Shown here piece by piece: positions 1-4,719 of a DNA stretch of 6,512 bases. This DNA comes from an uncultured Clostridia bacterium (GTDB taxonomy: Bacteria; Bacillota; Clostridia; Christensenellales; Borkfalkiaceae). The stretch covers positions 1 through 6,512 of the forward strand of contig CALWBJ010000179.1 in the NCBI GenBank assembly GCA_944376035.1, given 5' to 3'. Below the pieces are notes generated by a model. The model did no database searches and was not told the origin of the DNA. It worked only from the letters and a program-made list of their open reading frames with translations. Positions within the stretch are counted from its first letter, which is position 1. The number at the start of each line of letters is the position of its first letter. The position numbers and the translations under genes were made by a program.

Positions 1-101
1 CGGACATGAGTGCGGCGGAAAAAAAGAGGCTTTTGGAGCATATAAACGCGCATAAAGCAATTATAGATAGAATTGCCGCAGCCCAAAGTCCGACCGAATA
101 A
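1..101 (+). CDS. C-terminal end of an unidentified upstream protein (partial)
   Basis: An open frame enters from the left edge, in the frame that starts at base 3, and stops at TAA 99-101. It encodes about 32 residues: D-M-S-A-A-E-K-K-R-L-L-E-H, then a mixed helical stretch, ending S-P-T-E. An ATG at 6-8 lies in frame, but only five bases precede it, so no ribosome binding site can be judged. I read this as the tail of a longer gene. The piece looks like an amphipathic, charged helix with a short disordered end. The following gene starts 18 bases later behind a good Shine-Dalgarno, so the two are probably cotranscribed. By position before a scaffold gene it could be the portal or another head protein, as in P22- and T7-like phages, but nothing in these few residues identifies it. 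Confidence 0.6.
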   Translation, partial: DMSAAEKKRLLEHINAHKAIIDRIAAAQSPTE

Positions 102-119
102 TAAAAAGGAGAAAACACA

Positions 120-533
120 ATGGAAACACCGGTAAATGAACAAGTGCAATTAGCGCCGCAACCCGCGGAGGCGGACAGGAGTACAGGCGGCAGCGAAAGC
201 GCCTCATACGGCAAGTTCAAAGACGCAGACGCGCTGCTTGCCGCGTACAATTCCTTGGAGGCTGAGTTTACCAAACGCTGTCAGCGTATCAAGGAACTGG
301 AAAGCAAGGTTCTCGCCGATAAGGCATCTGCCCCGACCGAGAGCACGGAAAGAAAGGACAAAGGTATAAGCGACGAGGATAAGGACGAAATTCTCAAAGA
401 CTACCTTAAAAGCGTTCTTTTTGCAAAGCAGACGGCCATCGTAATGGATAACGCGGGGGTAGGCGTAAAGACGCCCGCGGACAAACCCAAATCGATAGCG
501 GAAGCGGGAAATCTCGCCAAATCGCTGTTCTGA
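120..533 (+). CDS. Putative phage capsid scaffold (assembly) protein
   Basis: This 137-residue soluble, charged protein lies directly before the major capsid gene, the usual place of a phage scaffold. Residues 1-29 are Glu/Pro/Gly/Ser-rich and probably disordered. Residues 30-35 read Y-G-K-F-K-D and lead into a predicted helix or coiled coil (about 36-65, containing L-E-A-E-F-T-K-R). From memory, this K-F-K followed by a helix with L-E-x-E-F-x-(K/R)-R pattern is common in scaffold-like proteins of Gram-positive phages. A charged linker (66-88) is followed by a second helix (about 88-110) and a Lys-containing end (K-P-K-S-I-A-E-A-G-N-L-A-K). Scaffold C-termini often form a basic helix that binds the coat protein. 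AAGGAG at 106-111 lies 8 bases before the ATG. At 137 residues it is short for a scaffold. The family is inferred from position and pattern, not from a diagnostic motif. Confidence 0.62.
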   Translation: METPVNEQVQLAPQPAEADRSTGGSESASYGKFKDADALLAAYNSLEAEFTKRCQRIKELESKVLADKASAPTESTERKDKGISDEDKDEILKDYLKSVLFAKQTAIVMDNAGVGVKTPADKPKSIAEAGNLAKSLF

Positions 534-574
534 TTTAATTACGCATAAACATTAAAAGAAATTAAGGAGAAAAA

Positions 575-1744
575 ATGGCAGTAACATTAGCAAACGCGGA
601 TAAGGCGCTTAAATCGCTTTATCTTGACGTGGTATCCGAACAACTCAACACCAAAGCCAACCCTCTTTTAGCGGCTATAAAGCAAAGCACCAACGACGTT
701 TGGGGTAAAGAGATAAGAAAACTCGCTATATACGGCGTAAACGGCGGTATAGGCGCGGGGACCGAAGACGGGGATCTCCCCGACGCGGTCGGCAACAATT
801 ACGAACAGTTTGTAGTAACTCTTAAAAACCTTTACGGAACCGTGGAGATTTCCGACAAAGCGGTAAGGGCTTCCGAGAACAACACAGGCGCGTTCGTAAG
901 TCTTCTGAACGCAGAGATGGAAGGGCTTCTGAAAGCGGGAAGTTTCAATTTCGGCAGAATGCTTTTCGGCGACGGCAGCGGAAAACTTGCAGGCGTAACG
1001 GCGGTATCGGGCAACGAACTCACGCTTGATAACGTAAAGAACGTAGCCGAAGGTATGGTAATCGATTTAAGAACTTCGGACGGCAGCATAGTATCGGGAG
1101 CGGAAGCGAGAAGAATAACCGCAATAAACCGTGCCGATAAAAAAATAACCGTTTCCGGCGCGACAATCAGTGAAGAAATTTCCGGGCATATCATTACTTT
1201 GCAGGGTTCTTATAACAATGAAATAACCGGTCTCGGAGCGATATTCGGCGATTCGCCTACACTTTACGGTCTTACCAAATCTTCGCACAGTTGGCTTAAA
1301 CCTTATGTTAAGGCATCGGCGGGAGAGATAAGCGAATCGTTGATTCAGACCGCTCTCGACACTATCGAAGAAAACAGCGGCGGCGCGATTAACTTCATAG
1401 TTTGCTCATGGGGAGTAAGAAGGGCGCTCCAAAAACTGTTTTCCGAAAGTAAACGTTTCATAGACACCATGGAACTTGCAGGCGGATATAAAGCCATGAG
1501 TTATAACGGTATTCCGATAGTTGCGGACAGATTCTGCCCCGAAGGAACGATGTATCTTCTCAACACCGAAGATTTCACTTTGCATCAACTTTGCGACTGG
1601 CAGTGGCTGACGGGAGACGACGGAAGGGTATTGAAACAGGTCCCCGGAAAACCCGTATACACCGCAACGCTTGTAAAATACGCCGACCTTATCTGCGCCC
1701 GTCCCATAGGGCAGGGAATGATAAGCGGTATTACCGAGGCTTAA
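575..1744 (+). CDS. Phage major capsid protein, HK97-like fold
   Basis: This 389-residue protein is the likely shell subunit of the particle. The N-terminal part (M-A-V-T-L-A-N-A-D-K, helix to about residue 35) is followed by a segment that reads like the E-loop/P-domain start, with G-T-V-E-I-S-D-K-A-V-R-A-S at 88-100. Residues about 139-215 are rich in short beta-like and Gly/Ser/Thr stretches and resemble an inserted domain between the conserved halves. Towards the end, S-Y-N-G-I-P-I-V-A-D-R at 309-319 and M-Y-L-L-N-T-E-D-F at 326-334 form the pattern typical of HK97-type coat proteins (short loop, Gly-Ile-Pro, then a strand and Leu-Asn). AAGGAG at 564-569 is 5 bases before ATG, consistent with high expression. 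The gap from the scaffold is 41 bases. No fused protease or delta domain is visible; cleavage, if any, would need an upstream gene. The phage coat identity is fairly secure; the phage family is not. Confidence 0.85.
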   Translation: MAVTLANADKALKSLYLDVVSEQLNTKANPLLAAIKQSTNDVWGKEIRKLAIYGVNGGIGAGTEDGDLPDAVGNNYEQFVVTLKNLYGTVEISDKAVRASENNTGAFVSLLNAEMEGLLKAGSFNFGRMLFGDGSGKLAGVTAVSGNELTLDNVKNVAEGMVIDLRTSDGSIVSGAEARRITAINRADKKITVSGATISEEISGHIITLQGSYNNEITGLGAIFGDSPTLYGLTKSSHSWLKPYVKASAGEISESLIQTALDTIEENSGGAINFIVCSWGVRRALQKLFSESKRFIDTMELAGGYKAMSYNGIPIVADRFCPEGTMYLLNTEDFTLHQLCDWQWLTGDDGRVLKQVPGKPVYTATLVKYADLICARPIGQGMISGITEA

Positions 1745-1786
1745 TGATTTATAAAGTCAGACAAGCGCAATAAAACTTAGTAAACA

Positions 1787-1818
1787 GGTTGAGCCGAGCC
1801 GAAAGGCTCGGCTCAATT
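1787..1818 (+). other. Strong GNRA-loop RNA hairpin between capsid and adaptor genes
   Basis: Arms 1789-1800 (TTGAGCCGAGCC) and 1805-1816 (GGCTCGGCTCAA) are perfect reverse complements around the loop GAAA (1801-1804). Two G-U pairs can extend the stem to 1787/1818. The 12 Watson-Crick pairs closed by C(GAAA)G should make a very stable RNA. It is followed by AATTAAAAAAAGG rather than a U-run, so it does not look like a classic + strand intrinsic terminator. It lies 42 bases after the capsid stop and ends 5-7 bases before the Shine-Dalgarno of the next gene. Likely roles are protecting the 3' end of the abundant capsid message, RNA processing, or damping adaptor translation; these roles are inference. 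Confidence 0.8.
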
Positions 1819-1823
1819 AAAAA

Positions 1824-1829
1824 AAGGAG
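1824..1829 (+). promoter_or_regulatory. Ribosome binding site that sets the adaptor start
   Basis: AAGGAG lies 4 bases before the ATG at 1834. It rules out the longer reading from TTG 1789, which would begin inside the hairpin stem. The stem ends only 5-7 bases upstream, so folding could affect ribosome access. Confidence 0.8.
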
Positions 1830-1833
1830 AATT

Positions 1834-2391
1834 ATGACGATAAAAGACGTGGTTATCACAGCGGCTACCTATCTGGGAATGGAAGGCGTGGTCGAGTATC
1901 TTGAAAAAGAGACGGACGCCGACGAAGGCATACTTTCCGCGGTAAACGTTTTAACGCGATGCGTGAATTACACTCTGAACGAACTTGCCGCCAACTATAT
2001 TCCCATGATTTCGGTTGAGAGGGCGGAGGCTGAAAACGGAAAGATTTATTTTAGCAATTTAAAAAAGACTCCCCTTAAAATAATAAGCGTAACCGATGAT
2101 TACGGCGAAAAACAGTATTTTACTTTTACGCCCGAATATATTTCGGTTGCAATCGGATACGCGGTGGTGGAATACTCTTATATACCCTCTAACTATGCGC
2201 TGACCGAAGAAATCGGATATAAAGAGAACGAGATTACTCCGAGAGTTATCGCGCTCGGAGCGGCGAGCGAATATTGTCTTACCGAGCGCGCTTTTGACGA
2301 CAGCGTTACTTTCAGACAGCGCTTCAATGACGCTTTAAGCGAACTTTGCCCTGTCAGAAACTCGCATATCAGGGGGAGGAGTTTTGTATGA
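1834..2391 (+). CDS. Putative head-tail adaptor (P22 gp4 / T7 gp11-like)
   Basis: This 185-residue protein lies directly after the capsid gene. Its layout is an N-terminal helical part (about 1-56, T-I-K-D-V-V to L-A-A-N-Y-I-P), a beta-rich middle (about 57-118, ending V-V-E-Y-S-Y-I-P) and a C-terminal helical part (about 133-172, with I-A-L-G-A-A-S-E-Y-C, R-Q-R-F-N-D-A-L). It ends in a basic tail, R-N-S-H-I-R-G-R-S-F-V. Adaptors that sit under the portal of short-tailed phages commonly have this helix-beta-helix plan, with an Ala-rich helix after V-x-Y-x-x-x-P. T7 gp11 is about 196 residues and P22 gp4 166, close to this size. The adaptor ring would join the portal to the tail nozzle. The start at 1834 is chosen for its Shine-Dalgarno. 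The end overlaps the next gene by ATGA. Assignment rests on order, size and layout, with no catalytic motif to confirm it. Confidence 0.6.
   Translation: MTIKDVVITAATYLGMEGVVEYLEKETDADEGILSAVNVLTRCVNYTLNELAANYIPMISVERAEAENGKIYFSNLKKTPLKIISVTDDYGEKQYFTFTPEYISVAIGYAVVEYSYIPSNYALTEEIGYKENEITPRVIALGAASEYCLTERAFDDSVTFRQRFNDALSELCPVRNSHIRGRSFV
2372..2381 (+). promoter_or_regulatory. Strong ribosome binding site that sets the nozzle start
   Basis: GGGGGAGGAG ends 6 bases before ATG 2388 and lies inside the end of the adaptor gene. It fixes the nozzle start at 2388 rather than the in-frame ATG at 2346, which has no comparable signal and would give a 42-bp overlap. Confidence 0.78.
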
Positions 2392-3608
2392 CGGGATTTT
2401 ACGGTTTTTCCGTAAAGTCGGAAAAGGAAAAAAGGATTGACATTGACCCCGCCGCCGATGCCGAGGCTTCATGCGGATATCTTACGAGCGGAAAAGAAGA
2501 AGGTTTTGTAAAAGTATACGAAAAAGCAAAGGACGCATTAAAACTTTATAGTTGCGGCGATAAAACGGTAATATACTGTGCGGACGGATATATTTATTCT
2601 CTTTCAGACGAAGGCGAAAAACTTTTGATCGACCATAAGTTTGAAAATCCGCCTGCGGTTTTCGGTTTATATTACGACGGAAGCGATTATATTGCGGCGT
2701 CCGACGGTATAACCGTATATATATCGGGAAAGACCTTTGCAACCCCCGATATTCCCGCGGGAAGTTTTTATGCTTTTGCGGGCGGAAGACTTTTTTGCGC
2801 GGACGGAAAACTGATAAGGTTCGGAAAAGTAAGCGCGGCGTCAAAGCCTCTCGCGTCGGTGGAAAAAGCGAATATCAATCTGGGGGAAGAGATAACCGCG
2901 CTCGAATCGGACGGCGAAAAAATCTATGCTTTCTGTAAGAATTTCATATACGAACTGACGGTAAAAGGCGACGTTACCGATTTTAAATTGAAAAAGACGG
3001 TTAAAACCCCTTATCCCGTTCAGCCGCACACGGTAAAAAAGACGGGCGATCGGATTTATTTTATATCCGCAGGCGGTATTTACGAATATTACGGCAAAAA
3101 AGCAGCGCTTAAAGCAAAGTTAAAGGAGTCTGTTTCCGATTACGGGGAGGCTATCTCTCATGGCGGCAGATATTACGTTCCGATTAAGAAGGACGGAAAA
3201 GCCGCTCTTATATGTTTTGAACCGAACAGCGAAAATTATTTTTATCTTTCCGCGGAAGGACTTATTTTTTCCGATTCGGGAGTTGCAGTAAACCGCGCGA
3301 CGGGCGAGACGGGAGATTTTAACCGTATGGTATACGGCGAGGATCTATGGAAAAGTAAACCCATCGATTTCGATACGGACGGAAGAAAACATCTTACCGG
3401 AATTTCGGTTGACGCCGAGAAAGACGTGATTGTGAATATAAAGGGCGAGTTCGGGAGTAAAAACATAACGCTTAAAGTAAATTCCGGTAAACGCAGACTC
3501 AATCTTGTTTCCGACAAGTTTGTATTTACCGTAAGCGGCATTGAAACTAAATCCGCTCCTCCTATACACTCTATAAGACTTTATTACAGGGAGAATGACA
3601 AAACATGA
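2388..3608 (+). CDS. Putative beta-propeller tail nozzle/hub protein (P22 gp10 / T7 gp12-like)
   Basis: This 406-residue protein is built almost entirely of short beta-strand units joined by Asp-Gly or Gly-Asp turns. Examples are V-I-Y-C-A-D-G-Y-I-Y-S-L (61-72), Y-I-A-A-S-D-G-I-T-V-Y-I-S (101-113), G-G-R-L-F-C-A-D-G-K-L-I-R-F-G (132-146), E-K-I-Y-A-F-C-K-N-F-I-Y-E-L (177-190) and D-R-I-Y-F-I-S-A-G-G-I-Y-E-Y (221-234). This reads as a beta-propeller up to about residue 315. W-K-S-K-P-I-D-F-D (321-329) starts a C-terminal beta domain with V-N-I-K-G-E-F and F-V-F-T-V-S-G, ending I-R-L-Y-Y-R. Short-tailed phage nozzles combine a propeller with such a beta end and follow the adaptor gene, as here. 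The G-R-L-F...I-R-F-G stretch resembles the R-L-(W/F)...(I/L)-x-(F/W)-S pattern I recall from these proteins. P22 gp10 has 472 residues, T7 gp12 about 794. ATGA overlaps couple it to both neighbours. No signal peptide is seen. A different propeller protein cannot be excluded. Confidence 0.6.
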   Translation: MTGFYGFSVKSEKEKRIDIDPAADAEASCGYLTSGKEEGFVKVYEKAKDALKLYSCGDKTVIYCADGYIYSLSDEGEKLLIDHKFENPPAVFGLYYDGSDYIAASDGITVYISGKTFATPDIPAGSFYAFAGGRLFCADGKLIRFGKVSAASKPLASVEKANINLGEEITALESDGEKIYAFCKNFIYELTVKGDVTDFKLKKTVKTPYPVQPHTVKKTGDRIYFISAGGIYEYYGKKAALKAKLKESVSDYGEAISHGGRYYVPIKKDGKAALICFEPNSENYFYLSAEGLIFSDSGVAVNRATGETGDFNRMVYGEDLWKSKPIDFDTDGRKHLTGISVDAEKDVIVNIKGEFGSKNITLKVNSGKRRLNLVSDKFVFTVSGIETKSAPPIHSIRLYYRENDKT

Positions 3609-4501
3609 CTTTTGACAATCCTACAACAAAAGAACAGATGTATGAAATTCTGAAAGAAATTTTCAATTATTACCGTTTAAGGCGCCCTGAACACGACAAG
3701 GTTGTGCTTAATCCGCTTGTTCTCGAAAAAATGGAGTTTACTCCACTTACCGATGAAGAAATAAGGTTAAAAGCCGAAACCCTTCTTTATGCCGACCAAA
3801 AGAGGGAGGAGACCGAAGAGAGAAACAAACTCGAAGAAGAAATAGCAGAAATTAACCAGAAGATTCTGGCGGCGGAACAGGAGGCGGAAGAAAACCTTTC
3901 CGAGGCGGAAGAAAAGTATGCCGAAATAATAAAGGGATTAAACGAGGATTCCGCGGATAAGGGACTACTTTATTCGACGGTTATTTCCGATAAAATAATT
4001 GAGGCAAGAAAAGAACTTTCGGAAGAAAAACAAAAGATAAATTCGAAACTTCTCGAAAAAAAAGCGACGCTTACCGCTTCGCTTGACAATTTAAACGATA
4101 GACTGAATAATCTCAGCGCATATTTTGCCGACATACACGCAAAAGAGATTGAAGCAAAATGCGCGGAATTAAAGGACGAGCAGGATAAGCAGGAAACAGA
4201 AGCGTTCAAGTATAATAACGGAATATCCGAGAAAGAACAAAGATATGAAAACACTATTACGCAATCTCAGATAACGCTTGAACTCAGATATCTGGATCTC
4301 AGTTCCAAAGAGTATACCAAATCTCAACTTGTCGATATGGGTTATTATAAGGACGCTACGGACTGCGTATGTGCTTACTACAATACACTTTCCGCGGCAG
4401 AGGCTTATAACGATATAAAGAACGAAACGGGATTGGCGATTTATCTTGAAGATTACTACGAAAACATAATTTTTATGTATAAAAATCTTGCAACTGAATA
4501 A
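3605..4501 (+). CDS. Long coiled-coil protein, last gene of the phage module; possible tail needle or internal virion protein
   Basis: I do not recognise a family for this 298-residue protein. A globular N-terminal part (1-60) has aromatic N-Y-Y-R-L-R-R-P-E-H (21-30) and F-T-P-L-T-D-E-E-I (45-53). Residues about 61-113 form a Glu/Lys-rich coiled coil. A short break, D-S-A-D-K-G-L-L-Y-S-T-V-I-S-D-K (115-130), is followed by a second coiled coil to about 225. A Tyr-rich end domain (226-298) contains L-V-D-M-G-Y-Y-K-D (242-250) and Cys254/Cys256. No membrane segment or signal peptide is seen. The ATG overlaps the nozzle stop as ATGA, with AGGGAG at 3588-3593 eleven bases upstream, and a strong terminator follows. 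In P22 the gene after gp10 encodes the coiled-coil tail needle gp26 (233 residues), so a needle or plug is possible by position. The two-coil layout with a break would also suit an antiparallel helical hairpin or an ejected internal protein. Confidence 0.5.
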   Translation: MTFDNPTTKEQMYEILKEIFNYYRLRRPEHDKVVLNPLVLEKMEFTPLTDEEIRLKAETLLYADQKREETEERNKLEEEIAEINQKILAAEQEAEENLSEAEEKYAEIIKGLNEDSADKGLLYSTVISDKIIEARKELSEEKQKINSKLLEKKATLTASLDNLNDRLNNLSAYFADIHAKEIEAKCAELKDEQDKQETEAFKYNNGISEKEQRYENTITQSQITLELRYLDLSSKEYTKSQLVDMGYYKDATDCVCAYYNTLSAAEAYNDIKNETGLAIYLEDYYENIIFMYKNLATE

Positions 4502-4515
4502 TATTAAAGCGATTG

Positions 4516-4558
4516 AATCCGCTGTCGGCAGTTAAAATCTGCCGACAGCGGATTTTTT
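4516..4558 (+). terminator. Intrinsic terminator closing the phage module
   Basis: Arms 4516-4531 (AATCCGCTGTCGGCAG) and 4539-4554 (CTGCCGACAGCGGATT) pair perfectly over 16 bp around a 7-base loop (TTAAAAT), and the right arm runs into a T-run at 4553-4558. It starts 14 bases after the stop of the coiled-coil gene. This is a textbook Rho-independent terminator on the + strand. It should insulate ispG from the phage operon, so ispG probably needs its own promoter. The opposite strand lacks a clear U-run, so strong two-way action is unlikely. Confidence 0.93.
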
Positions 4559-4600
4559 AGTTATCAGGAGTTTAAGTAAAGACGCTATTTATTAAAACTG

Positions 4601-4629
4601 TTTAAAGTTATATTTCATAATTTTATAAT
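4601..4629 (+). promoter_or_regulatory. Candidate distal promoter for ispG-polC
   Basis: A perfect TATAAT at 4624-4629 is preceded by TTTAAA at 4601-4606 (4 of 6 to TTGACA) with a 17-base spacer, in an AT-rich stretch just past the terminator. Transcription would start near 4636 and leave a leader of about 84 bases. Such matches also arise by chance in AT-rich DNA, so this is a candidate only. Confidence 0.45.
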
Positions 4630-4659
4630 ACCGAAAATCAAAAGTAAAAAACAAAAAAC

Positions 4660-4688
4660 TTTACTAAAAGCCAATTATGTGATAAAAT
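4660..4688 (+). promoter_or_regulatory. Candidate proximal promoter for ispG-polC
   Basis: TTTACT at 4660-4665 (4 of 6 to the -35 consensus) and TAAAAT at 4683-4688 (5 of 6 to the -10) are separated by 17 bases. The start would be near 4695, leaving a leader of about 25 bases that holds the ispG ribosome site. A short inverted repeat, AGTAAA 4643-4648 and TTTACT 4660-4665, overlaps the -35 and might be an operator, but it is weak. TATAAA at 4688-4693 is an alternative -10. Confidence 0.42.
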
Positions 4689-4710
4689 ATAAAAGTAATA
4701 CGGCTGTTGC

Positions 4711-4716
4711 AGGTGG
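4711..4716 (+). promoter_or_regulatory. Atypical ribosome binding site of ispG
   Basis: AGGTGG ends only 3 bases before ATG 4720; counting from its AGG, the spacing is 6. It is weaker than the AAGGAG-type sites of the phage genes. An in-frame stop at 4696-4698, with no other start codon between, means that 4720 is the first possible start. Confidence 0.55.
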
Positions 4717-4719
4717 AAT

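Noticed and set aside
832..1194. Minus-strand frame inside the capsid gene (also those at 2482-2844, 3242-3541 and 3970-4254)
   Set aside because: All are antisense to convincing genes, lack ribosome sites and have low-complexity composition.
1591..1773. 60-codon + strand frame overlapping the end of the capsid gene
   Set aside because: It is an out-of-frame shadow of the capsid gene with an Arg-rich composition and no ribosome site.
1787..1818. Reading the GAAA hairpin as an intrinsic terminator
   Set aside because: The + strand downstream is A-rich, not T-rich. The minus strand has only a broken T-rich stretch, with no gene there to terminate.
1789..1833. Longer start (TTG 1789) for the adaptor gene
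   Set aside because: It lies within the hairpin stem, has no Shine-Dalgarno, and its extra residues would simply translate the hairpin arms. ATG 1834 has AAGGAG.
2346..2387. Longer start (ATG 2346) for the propeller protein
   Set aside because: It would overlap the adaptor gene by 46 bases without a ribosome site. ATG 2388 has a strong site and an ATGA overlap.
4640..4698. AAAAGTAA at 4640-4647 and 4691-4698 as a possible att or operator repeat
   Set aside because: Eight A-rich bases repeated in an AT-rich stretch are easily due to chance, and no matching left-end copy can be seen.
4502..4719. tRNA, riboswitch or small RNA in the boundary region
   Set aside because: Apart from the terminator hairpin, I see no cloverleaf, conserved riboswitch core or second strong stem.
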